A stretch of DNA of 42,332 nucleotides, taken from the NCBI GenBank assembly GCA_027452025.1, contig DAIDHI010000049.1:1-42332 (forward strand). The letters are read 5' to 3'. Made by a program: the position numbers and the translations under genes. Source of the DNA: Elusimicrobiota bacterium. GTDB lineage: Bacteria > Elusimicrobiota > Elusimicrobia > UBA1565 > UBA9628. Each line of letters starts with the position of its first letter. The first letter of the stretch is position 1. The notes under the pieces were generated by a model. It did no database searches. It was given only the letters and a program-made list of their open reading frames with translations, and was not told the origin of the DNA. Of the stretch, positions 8,450 to 15,810 are shown piece by piece.

Positions 8450-8779
8450 ATGAGGATCTGGGACCTTCCCCCGCGCCTGCTTTGCCGGCCTCATCTGCTC
8501 GGCGAGCACCGCGAGCTCCACGCCGTCTGGAGCGTTCTGACGCGGGGCAAGAAGGGCTATTGCCGCCATCCCGAGACCCTGCGCTGGCGCGGCCGCCTGA
8601 GGGCGCTCTACCGGCGACATGACGCGCTCGTCCATGAGATGAGCCGGCGCGGCTACCGGCACCACAGCCCGCTCGAGCGCGGACTCGCCAAGGGCCGGGC
8701 CGTCCAGGACCGCTTCCTCGAATCGCCCGCCCGCCAGCGAGCGCTGCTGCGCCGCAAGGGCTGCGCCTGCCGGGTCTGA
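8450..8779 (+). CDS. Pyrimidine-dimer DNA glycosylase (T4 endonuclease V / DenV-like)
   Basis: 109 residues, matching the Pyr_excise family: start MRIWDLPP, then HLLGEHRELHAVW, and a C-terminal HHSPLERGL-like segment. These enzymes cut the glycosyl bond of UV-induced cyclobutane pyrimidine dimers and nick the abasic site. HLLGEHRE aligns with HLMAEYRE of T4 endonuclease V, making Glu22 the counterpart of catalytic Glu23. In that alignment Met1 takes the place of T4 Thr2, whose alpha-amine is the nucleophile. No upstream in-frame start is plausible and no Shine-Dalgarno is visible. It probably shares the promoter at 8276-8304. Confidence 0.85.
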   Translation: MRIWDLPPRLLCRPHLLGEHRELHAVWSVLTRGKKGYCRHPETLRWRGRLRALYRRHDALVHEMSRRGYRHHSPLERGLAKGRAVQDRFLESPARQRALLRRKGCACRV

Positions 8780-8788
8780 CCCCCGGCT

Positions 8789-9823
8789 CTAGTCGACGTT
8801 GACGAGCTGGACCCGATAGGAACGCTTGCGCCCGTTGCGCAGCGTATGGACGGTGACGGTGTCGCCGACGCGATGATCGTCGAGGGCGTTGTAGAGGTCG
8901 TCGAAGTCGGTCACCGGCGTGCCGTCGATGCCCACGATGACGTCGCCGAGGATCAGGCGGCCGGTTTCCGGATCCTGCATGAGGCCCCTCATCCCCGCGC
9001 GCGCGGCGGGCGTGCCCTGCTCGACTTGGCGCACGACCACGCCGCCGAGCGCGCCGCCGAGGATCTGATAGGCGAGCCGGTCCGGCAGCACGACGACGCC
9101 GATGCCGGGCTCGATGACCCTGCCGTATTTGATGAGCTGCGGCACGATGCGCTTGATGTAGGCGACGGGAACGGCGAAGCCGATGCCCGCGCTGCCGCCG
9201 CTCTGGCTGTAGATCATCGTGTTCATGCCGATGAGCTGGCCCGATGAGTCGATGAGCGGTCCGCCGGAGTTGCCGGGGTTGATGGCGGCGTCGGTCTGGA
9301 TCATGTCGTGAATCGTCACGCCTCCGATGCCTTGGACCTGGCGGCCGAGGGCGCTGACGATGCCCGTCGTGAGGGTGTTGTCGAGGCCGAAGGGGTTGCC
9401 GATGGCCAGCGCCTGCTGGCCGACCTGCAGCGAGTCGGAGCTGCCCAGCCTGATGGGCTCGAGCTTGGCTTGGGGAGCCTTGATCTTGAGCACGGCGACG
9501 TCCTTGCGTGGATCGACGCCCACGACGCGCGCCTCGAGCTGCGTCTGGCCGTCGAGCGTGACCAGGAAGCGGTCTCCGCCGTTGACCACGTGAAAGTTCG
9601 TGACGACGTGCCCTTCCTTGTCCCAAATGAAGCCGGAGCCGGCGCCCTGGGGCACGGCGAGCTCGTCCATGAACATATCGCGCTCGACGGCGATGTTGGT
9701 GACGAAGACGACGGAGGGAGCGGCCTCCTTGAAGACGCGGATCGTGTTCTGCTCCTCGGGCAGGAGCTCGGCGCGCAGCGGCGCGGCCCCCAGGAAAAGC
9801 GCGCATGCCAAAAGGGCTCTCAC
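8789..9823 (-). CDS. htrA: Periplasmic HtrA/DegQ-type serine protease, one PDZ domain
   Basis: 344 residues with GTG start and a signal peptide ending near Ala18 (LRA-E). The trypsin-like domain has the triad His78 (NFHVV), Asp108 (KDVAVL) and Ser186 (GNSGGP). A single PDZ domain follows (about 235-335), as in DegS or short DegQ forms; DegP has two. It should degrade or refold damaged envelope proteins. GTG 9823 begins the signal peptide and lies 6 bases after a TAAAAT box. The gene converges on the DenV-like gene with only 9 bases between stops, and diverges from the methyltransferase gene through an overlapping promoter. Confidence 0.92.
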   Translation of the reverse strand: MRALLACALFLGAAPLRAELLPEEQNTIRVFKEAAPSVVFVTNIAVERDMFMDELAVPQGAGSGFIWDKEGHVVTNFHVVNGGDRFLVTLDGQTQLEARVVGVDPRKDVAVLKIKAPQAKLEPIRLGSSDSLQVGQQALAIGNPFGLDNTLTTGIVSALGRQVQGIGGVTIHDMIQTDAAINPGNSGGPLIDSSGQLIGMNTMIYSQSGGSAGIGFAVPVAYIKRIVPQLIKYGRVIEPGIGVVVLPDRLAYQILGGALGGVVVRQVEQGTPAARAGMRGLMQDPETGRLILGDVIVGIDGTPVTDFDDLYNALDDHRVGDTVTVHTLRNGRKRSYRVQLVNVD

Positions 9824-9829
9824 GCGTCG

Positions 9830-9841
9830 ATTTTATATAAT
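9830..9841. promoter_or_regulatory. Overlapping divergent -10 boxes, htrA and methyltransferase genes
   Basis: One A/T-only stretch carries TATAAT on the plus strand (9836-9841, ATG 9 bases later) and TAAAAT or TATAAA on the minus strand (9830-9837, htrA GTG 6-8 bases later). The two -10 elements physically overlap, so only one direction can be opened at a time. Both transcripts would be nearly leaderless. Confidence 0.65.
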
Positions 9842-9850
9842 TGCCGTCGC

Positions 9851-10822
9851 ATGACCAAGCCCGGCCGCTGCGAGGCCTGCGGCGGCGAGCGCGTCTCCAA
9901 GGCCTTCGACGCCGACGAGCCCGGATTCTGCGTCGCGCGCTGCCGGGATTGCGGGCTTGGACGAACCTGCCCCGACGTGCCCGATTCCGACATCCTCGCC
10001 TATTACCCGCAAACCTACTACGGCCGAGGCAACGTGCGCTTCAACCGCCTCTTCGAGGCCATGACCCGCCTGTTCCAGCGCCGCCGCGCCCGCGTGCTGG
10101 TGCGGCTCGTCGCCCCGGGGCCGGTCCTGGACGTCGGCTGCGGCCGGGGCTTCCTCCTCAAATACCTGCAGGGGCTGGGCTACGAGCCGCATGGCGTGGA
10201 GCTCTCGGACCTGGCCGCGGCGCACGCTCGGCAGCGTCTGGGCCTCGACGTGCAGACGGACGATTTCCTTCAAAGCCGGCACGAGGCGGGACGCCTGCGC
10301 GCCGTCGTCTTCTGGCACACCCTCGAGCATTTCCGCCGTCCGCAAGCGGCGCTGGCGCGCGCCCGGGAGCTGCTGGCGCCCGGAGGCTTCGTGGCCGTGG
10401 CCGTGCCCAACTCAGAGAGCCTCCAAGCCCGGCTCTTCGGGCGGCACTGGTTTCACCTAGACGTCCCCCGCCATTACTTTCACTTCGGGACGCGCTCGCT
10501 GAGGTCGCTGCTCGAAGCCGAAGGCTTCCGCGTCGTGAAGCTCGACCATTTCTGCTTCGAGCAGAATCCTTACGGCTGGCTGCAGAGCTTCTACAACGCG
10601 CTCGGGTTTACGCCGAACCTGCTCTACGCGCTCCTCAAAAACGAGTCGGCGCGGACGATGCGCCTGCGCCGGCATCCCGTCCAACTGGCGCTGACGGCGC
10701 TTCTCCTGCCCGTGCTGCTTCCCGCCAGCCTGGCGCTGACGCTGCTGGAAGCGACGCTGCGCGCCGGAGGCACGATCGAGGCCTACGCCGTCAAAGCGGG
10801 CGGCGCGTCAGGGAATCGATAG
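9851..10822 (+). CDS. Class I SAM methyltransferase with N-terminal zinc ribbon
   Basis: 323 residues. Two Cys pairs (Cys7/Cys10 and Cys31/Cys34) suggest a zinc ribbon. A Methyltransf_12/23-type Rossmann domain follows with the SAM motif VLDVGCGRGF (about 94-103) and the HTLEHF and LLAPGGF motifs. The C-terminus has a hydrophobic stretch (about 280-310) that may anchor it to the membrane. Similar zinc-ribbon methyltransferases occur in polysaccharide and glycan loci, so a sugar or lipid-linked substrate is likely, but unproven. ATG 9851 is 9 bases after TATAAT. Its last 15 bases overlap the end of the convergent glycosyltransferase gene. Confidence 0.82.
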   Translation: MTKPGRCEACGGERVSKAFDADEPGFCVARCRDCGLGRTCPDVPDSDILAYYPQTYYGRGNVRFNRLFEAMTRLFQRRRARVLVRLVAPGPVLDVGCGRGFLLKYLQGLGYEPHGVELSDLAAAHARQRLGLDVQTDDFLQSRHEAGRLRAVVFWHTLEHFRRPQAALARARELLAPGGFVAVAVPNSESLQARLFGRHWFHLDVPRHYFHFGTRSLRSLLEAEGFRVVKLDHFCFEQNPYGWLQSFYNALGFTPNLLYALLKNESARTMRLRRHPVQLALTALLLPVLLPASLALTLLEATLRAGGTIEAYAVKAGGASGNR

Positions 10823-12952
10823 CCGGCCGTCGGCCAGCGTCAGGCGCGGCACGTCCACTTCGAAGGGAAGCTCGGGGTTGGGCTTGAGCGAGAACGTGTA
10901 GGACGCCAAGGGTCCCAGCCACGCGACCGGAAGGGGCGTGGCGCCCACCCGCGCCGAGAGCAGGGTCAGGCGCAGACCGCGGGGATCGTTGAGCAGCTCG
11001 GCCTTGGCCTCGGCGGCGACGGCGATGTTGGCGAAGGTGCCGGCGACGCGCAGGGTCCGGTCGAGCTGAAGACTTTGGACATGGAGCCCGTGGACGCGCT
11101 CCTCCAGGAAATCGCGCAAGTCGCCGGCGGTCACCGACGCCGAGCGGATGCGCAGCCGCTCCATCTTGAGCAGCCTCACGTCGTCCCATTGCGGCAGCGG
11201 CGGCTGGCCGGCGGGGACCAAAGCCAGGCCGTCGGCCTCGACCGACACGTTCGAAAGCTTGAGCCCGCGAAAAGAGAGGAGCCGGGCCTTGGTCCGGGCG
11301 ACGGGATAAGCGCCGGTTTTGCGGTCGAAGCGGCCGAGGTCGACGCGAAAGTCCTCCGCCGTGAAGGCCGGCGAGTCGTAGTACTGGAACTGCGTGCGCG
11401 AATCGTGAAACGGCGGCCGGCTCAAGCGGCGCTGCTGGAAGAGCAGGGCGTGCGAGCCGTCCGGAAGCGTCCAAGAAGCCGCCTGCCGGTAGGCTTTCGA
11501 GAACCAGCCTCCCCGCTCCTCGATCGTCGTGCCGGCCTCCGGCAGTCCCGAGATCACGCCGGGCGGGCCGAGTTGCGCGTCCTTGAGCACGACGAACTCG
11601 GAAAACTCGCAAAGCCGCCGATTGACGCCGCGGATATGAATCTTGCGCAGGCCGAGGTATTTGTCGAGCCACGTGAAGTTCGGCCCGTTGAAGCAGGGCG
11701 CGTTGGCGACCAGCGTCAAATCGGCTATGGGCCGCGCGTCGGCGCGGCGCTCGGCCTCTTCCAGGATGCGGGCGATGCCCCAATCCTCGGCCTTGGGCGG
11801 GTTGGACGGCAGGATCGTCACGGTATGGAAAGGAACGGCGATGTTGATCGGAGACAGCCACCCGGCGGCGTAATTGAAGCCCGAGGCGAACTGGAACGCC
11901 GCCGTCAGGGCCACCAGGGCCGAGGGCCAGCCCGCGCAGAGCGTGACCGCGAGCCCGGGCAGGCCCGGCAGCAGGAAGCGCAGTTGGCGGTTCGGCACGA
12001 TCGCCCAGAACAGGTAGGAGAGCAGCACCCAGCCGGCGACGAGCCACCCTCGCTCGGAGTGGCGGCGGTATTGCGGCGCCACCAGTCCAATCCAGCCCAG
12101 CGCCCACAGCAGCGGGCCGAGACCGTCGAGGGACGAGAAGAGGTAGTTGAAGAAGGCGCCGCCCTGCCACACCGGAACGGCGAAGTCCGACGAGGCCTGA
12201 GTCAGGCGGGGCAAGAGCAGCGCCGCATGCTCGAAGTACCACGGCCCGCAGCCCGCGACGGCCACGGCGGCCGCTGCCGCGACCTTCCAGCGCGACTTCG
12301 GGCGCCACAGCGCCTTGAGCGCGAGGAGATAGGCCGGGATCATGTAGGAAAAGAAGCTCCACTTGTGCAGCATGCCCACGGCGAAGAGCGCCCCGAAGGA
12401 CAGCGAAGCGCCCCAAGCGGTGAAGTCCTCGGACAAAAAGAGCGCCCAATAGGCAGCCGCCGCGCAGGCGATGACGGAGAGGTCGATGAGCTGGGTGAAA
12501 TAGAGCTCTTGGACGGCCGGGGCGCACACGAAGGCCAGCGTGGCCAGCATGGCGGTCTCGTCGGCCCGGAAATGCCAGCAGACGCCGAAGAGACAAAGGC
12601 AGAGCGCGGCCAGGTAATACCAATTGATCCACAGCGCCGCCTGCGCGGGCCGCGCGCTGAAATACGCGCGCGTGAGCGCGAGGTGGTAGAGCGGCGGGAA
12701 AGGCGGCATCCCCGGCTTGGGCGCCAAGTTGACGATGTCGCCGTAGTGCCCGGCCCTCAACGCCTGCAGGTAATCCCAGGCGATCTCCATGTGCACTGCC
12801 TGGTCCCACTGCGGCGGGCGCGTGTCCTTGGCGACGTAGGCGCGCGTCAGCAGCGCCTGCCAGCCGAGGAAAAGAGCCAGCCCGAGCAGGCAGGCCGCGG
12901 CCACGCCGCGACTGGGCCGCACGCCTGCCGACGCCGGATCGAAAAGAGCCAT
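10808..12952 (-). CDS. GT-C membrane glycosyltransferase (PMT/ArnT-like) with C-terminal LmeA-like domain
   Basis: 714 residues. The first half has about ten transmembrane helices; the first periplasmic loop carries a candidate catalytic Asp in PQWDQAVH, as in PMT/ArnT (GT39/GT83) enzymes that take sugar from a polyprenyl-phosphate donor. After the membrane part come a soluble region and a last segment (558-714) without membrane helices. That segment resembles DUF2993/LmeA proteins: short strands, VAGTFANIAV, and a late GATPLPVAW. I know of no standard fusion of these two; the domain call is tentative. The gene faces the methyltransferase gene (15-base overlap of ends) and diverges from the sugar nucleotidyltransferase gene. 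Confidence 0.75.
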   Translation of the reverse strand: MALFDPASAGVRPSRGVAAACLLGLALFLGWQALLTRAYVAKDTRPPQWDQAVHMEIAWDYLQALRAGHYGDIVNLAPKPGMPPFPPLYHLALTRAYFSARPAQAALWINWYYLAALCLCLFGVCWHFRADETAMLATLAFVCAPAVQELYFTQLIDLSVIACAAAAYWALFLSEDFTAWGASLSFGALFAVGMLHKWSFFSYMIPAYLLALKALWRPKSRWKVAAAAAVAVAGCGPWYFEHAALLLPRLTQASSDFAVPVWQGGAFFNYLFSSLDGLGPLLWALGWIGLVAPQYRRHSERGWLVAGWVLLSYLFWAIVPNRQLRFLLPGLPGLAVTLCAGWPSALVALTAAFQFASGFNYAAGWLSPINIAVPFHTVTILPSNPPKAEDWGIARILEEAERRADARPIADLTLVANAPCFNGPNFTWLDKYLGLRKIHIRGVNRRLCEFSEFVVLKDAQLGPPGVISGLPEAGTTIEERGGWFSKAYRQAASWTLPDGSHALLFQQRRLSRPPFHDSRTQFQYYDSPAFTAEDFRVDLGRFDRKTGAYPVARTKARLLSFRGLKLSNVSVEADGLALVPAGQPPLPQWDDVRLLKMERLRIRSASVTAGDLRDFLEERVHGLHVQSLQLDRTLRVAGTFANIAVAAEAKAELLNDPRGLRLTLLSARVGATPLPVAWLGPLASYTFSLKPNPELPFEVDVPRLTLADGRLSIP

Positions 12953-12961
12953 CGAGGCGAC

Positions 12962-13003
12962 ATGTTACCAAAAGGCCGTCGGCCGCCTCAATTTTGTTAG
13001 AAT
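12962..13003. promoter_or_regulatory. Divergent -10 boxes before the GT-C and nucleotidyltransferase genes
   Basis: Minus strand: TAACAT (12962-12967), 9 bases before ATG 12952. Plus strand: TAGAAT (12998-13003), 7 bases before ATG 13011. No clear -35 on either strand. The whole intergenic region is only 58 bases. Confidence 0.5.
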
Positions 13004-13010
13004 GCCCGCG

Positions 13011-14030
13011 ATGATCGCTGTCATCCTCATCGGAGGCATGGGCACCCGTCTGCGGCCGCTGACCTGCGACACGCCCAAGCCCCTCTTGCCCGTGCTCAAC
13101 AAGCCGTTTTTGACCTACCAGTTCGACATCCTCAAGCGCCATGGCGTGCGCGACGTCGTCCTGTGCACGTCCTATCAAGCCGACGCCTTCCGGCGCGCCT
13201 TCGGCACGGGAGCCAAGCTCGGCCAGCGGCTGCGCTACGTCCATGAGCCGCGGCCGCTCGGCACCGGCGGCGCGATCAAGAACGCCGAGAAGCTGCTGCG
13301 CGGCTTCGGACCCTTCCTGGTCCTCAACGGAGACGTCCTCAACGCCTTCGACCTGAGCCGCTTCCTCGCCTATCACCGCAAGCGCAAGGCGCTGGCCACC
13401 ATCGCGCTCACGCGCGCCGTGACCGATCCGACGGCCTACGGCGTGGTCGCCACCGACGGCGGCGGCCGCATCAAGGGCTTCCTCGAAAAGCCGTCCTGGG
13501 ACGAGATCGCCTCCGACACCATCAACGCCGGCGCTTATCTCTTCGAGGAAAGCGTCCTCGACCTGATGCCCGCCGCCGCCAATTATTCCGTCGAACGCTC
13601 GCTGTTTCCCGATCTGCTGGCGCGCCGCGCTCCTTTCTTCGGCTGCGAGACCGACGGCTACTGGATCGACATCGGCACCATCGAGCGCTACCAGCAAGTC
13701 CACATGGACGTGTTGGCGGGCAAGACGCCCTTTCGCCCCGAGAATGTCGGTCGCAGCGTCGACGGCGGGCACGTCGTGCTGGGCGCCGGAACGCGCGTGG
13801 GCCCGCTGTCTCGCTTTTCCGGCAACGTCTGCGTCGGGCCGCGCTGCGTCATCGGCCGGGCCGCGCGCCTGCACGATTGCGTCGTGCTCGAAGGCACCCG
13901 CATCGGCGACGGCGTGACCTTGTCACACTGCGTGGTGGGCGCGGACTGCCGCATCGGAGCGCAGAGCTCGCTGACGAGGAAGACGGCGCTGGCCGGCGGA
14001 TCGCGCGTGGGGCCCTACAGCGTGCTATGA
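13011..14030 (+). CDS. Sugar-1-phosphate nucleotidyltransferase, mannose-1-phosphate guanylyltransferase-like
   Basis: 339 residues. The N-terminal Rossmann-like domain starts [14 protein letters not shown] and has the PKPLLPV segment that binds NTP and metal. LNGD (about 109-112) and FLEKPSW (about 160-166) complete the active site. The C-terminal third is a left-handed beta-helix of hexapeptides (VGAGTRVG, IGRAARL). This is the RmlA/GMPPB-like type, not the ManC/AlgA fusion type. The likely reaction is Man-1-P + GTP to GDP-mannose, supported by the next two genes; another hexose is possible. I prefer ATG 13011 to ATG 13002, because 13002 lies inside the -10 box. The stop overlaps the next start (ATGA). 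Confidence 0.83.
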   Translation: MIAVILIGGMGTRLRPLTCDTPKPLLPVLNKPFLTYQFDILKRHGVRDVVLCTSYQADAFRRAFGTGAKLGQRLRYVHEPRPLGTGGAIKNAEKLLRGFGPFLVLNGDVLNAFDLSRFLAYHRKRKALATIALTRAVTDPTAYGVVATDGGGRIKGFLEKPSWDEIASDTINAGAYLFEESVLDLMPAAANYSVERSLFPDLLARRAPFFGCETDGYWIDIGTIERYQQVHMDVLAGKTPFRPENVGRSVDGGHVVLGAGTRVGPLSRFSGNVCVGPRCVIGRAARLHDCVVLEGTRIGDGVTLSHCVVGADCRIGAQSSLTRKTALAGGSRVGPYSVL

Positions 14031-14359
14031 AGACCGTCGACAAGCCCTGGGGCCACGAAGTCTGGTTCGCGCACAACGAGAAATACGTGGGAAAGGTGCT
14101 CACGATCAACAAAGGCCATCGCCTGAGCCTGCAATATCACAAGGTCAAGCACGAGACGGTCTACGTCCTGCGCGGACGGCTCAAGCTCCACCTAGACGGC
14201 CGCCGGCGCGTGCTGGGCGCCGGGCAGGCGGCGGTGATCCCCACCAAGGCCGTGCACCGCTTCGAGGCGCCCTACGGCCGCGTCACCCTTTTGGAAGTCT
14301 CGACGCCCGAGGTCTGGGACGTCGTCCGCTTGTCCGACGATTACGGCAGGAAGAAATAG
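14027..14359 (+). CDS. Stand-alone cupin, type II phosphomannose isomerase-like
   Basis: 110 residues. It begins KTVDKPWGHE and continues with a cupin barrel; the metal site is expected from SLQYHKVKHETVYVLRG and the later PTKAVHRFEAP. This matches the C-terminal isomerase domain of bifunctional ManC/AlgA proteins (type II PMI), which interconverts fructose-6-P and mannose-6-P. Here it is a separate protein, coupled to the preceding nucleotidyltransferase through an ATGA overlap and followed 10 bases later by the phosphohexomutase gene. Activity of the isolated cupin is inferred from this context. Confidence 0.8.
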   Translation: MKTVDKPWGHEVWFAHNEKYVGKVLTINKGHRLSLQYHKVKHETVYVLRGRLKLHLDGRRRVLGAGQAAVIPTKAVHRFEAPYGRVTLLEVSTPEVWDVVRLSDDYGRKK

Positions 14360-14369
14360 GGAGATCACC

Positions 14370-15776
14370 ATGGAGAAGACCCAGGACATCAAGTTCGGCA
14401 CCGACGGCTGGCGCGCCGTCATGGCGCGCGATTTCACGTTCGAGAACGTCCGCCGCGTCGCACAGGCTATCGCGGACTACATCAAGGACGACGCCAACAG
14501 GAAAAAGCTCACGGGCAACGTCGTCATCGGCTACGACCGGCGCTTCCAATCCGACGCCTTCGCGCGCGAGATCGCCAAGGTCATGCAGGGAAACAAGCTC
14601 AACCCCGTCCTGGCGGCGGAGGTCCTGCCCACCCCGGCGATCAGCTTCCTGACGCGCAAGCTCAAGGCCGTGGGCGTCATGGTCACGGCCAGCCACAATC
14701 CCCCGGCCTACAACGGCATCAAGATCAAGAGCGACGGCCGCGCCGTGCTCGAGAACGTGACCTCGGCCGTCGAAGCCGTGCTCGACAAGAACATCCCCGC
14801 GCGCAGCAACGACTTCAAGGAAAAATCTTGCCGGGATCTCTACGTCGATTATCTCAAGTCCCGCGTCGATCCCGCGCCGATCAAGAACAAGCTCAAGCGG
14901 CCCGTCGTCGTCGACTATCTCTACGGCGCGGCCTCCGGCTTCCTGGAGGAGCTGCTGCCGACCAAGCAGCTCGTGACGATCCACGCCAGGCGCGACCCGC
15001 TCTTCGGCGGCATCAACCCGGAACCCATCGAGCCGAACCTCAAGGAGCTCATCGCCAAGGTCAAGGAGACCAAGGCCTTGATCGGCGTCGCCTTGGACGG
15101 CGACGCCGACCGCATCGGCGTCGTCGACGACCAGGGCGTCTACTACTCGCCCTGCCGCGTCTACCCGATGATCATCGAGTATCTCCTCGAGAAGAAGAAG
15201 ATCAAGGGAAAGATCGTTCAGTCGGTCTCGCTGGGCTATCTCTCGGCGCGCATCGCCAAGGCCTACGGCTTGGAATTCGAGGAGATGCCCGTGGGCTTTA
15301 AGCACGTGGCCGAGGCCCTGGCCACCGGCTCGGCCGTCATCGCCGGAGAGGAGTCGGGCGGCTACGCCTGGAAAGGCGGGCTGCCGGAGCGCGACGGCCT
15401 CGTCACCGCGCTGCTGTTTCTCGAGATGTGCACCAGCCAAAACAAGACGCCGTCGCAGATCTGGAAGAGCATCGAGACCAAGTACGGCAAGTCCCACTTC
15501 AAGCGCATCGACTATCGCCTGCACCGCGCCATCCCTGACAAGGCGGCCTTCACGGCCAAGCTCGTCAAGAAGCTCCCCAAGAAGCTCCTCGGCTCGGAGA
15601 TCAAGCACCTCATCCAGATCGACGGACTCAAGATCATCACCGCCGAGGACCACTGGCTGCTCATGCGGCCGTCCGGCACCGAGCCTCTCATGCGCGTCTA
15701 CGCCGAGTCCGACAGCGACAAGCGCACGGGCGAACTGCTCGAGCTGGCCAAGAAGTGGGTGGCTCCGGCGTCGTAA
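14370..15776 (+). CDS. Phosphomannomutase/phosphoglucomutase (alpha-D-phosphohexomutase)
   Basis: 468 residues, four-domain phosphohexomutase. Catalytic phosphoserine is Ser108 in TASHNP. The Mg-binding loop DGDADR is at 243-248, the sugar-binding loop GEESGG at about 326-331, and the phosphate-binding loop RPSGTEP near the C-terminus. It should convert mannose-6-P to mannose-1-P, filling the step between the cupin isomerase and the nucleotidyltransferase just upstream; phosphoglucomutase activity is also common in this family. AGGGAG (14358-14363) is a well-spaced Shine-Dalgarno that overlaps the cupin stop codon, fixing ATG 14370. Confidence 0.9.
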   Translation: MEKTQDIKFGTDGWRAVMARDFTFENVRRVAQAIADYIKDDANRKKLTGNVVIGYDRRFQSDAFAREIAKVMQGNKLNPVLAAEVLPTPAISFLTRKLKAVGVMVTASHNPPAYNGIKIKSDGRAVLENVTSAVEAVLDKNIPARSNDFKEKSCRDLYVDYLKSRVDPAPIKNKLKRPVVVDYLYGAASGFLEELLPTKQLVTIHARRDPLFGGINPEPIEPNLKELIAKVKETKALIGVALDGDADRIGVVDDQGVYYSPCRVYPMIIEYLLEKKKIKGKIVQSVSLGYLSARIAKAYGLEFEEMPVGFKHVAEALATGSAVIAGEESGGYAWKGGLPERDGLVTALLFLEMCTSQNKTPSQIWKSIETKYGKSHFKRIDYRLHRAIPDKAAFTAKLVKKLPKKLLGSEIKHLIQIDGLKIITAEDHWLLMRPSGTEPLMRVYAESDSDKRTGELLELAKKWVAPAS

Positions 15777-15810
15777 AGGCCGCCAGCGCTTTGGCTTCTT
15801 TGAGGCGGCC

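Noticed and set aside
10791-13874. 1027-residue open frame on the minus strand spanning two genes
   Set aside because: Arises from high GC; it is Arg/Ala-rich with no domain, and the frames beneath it (GT-C enzyme, nucleotidyltransferase) have clear motifs.
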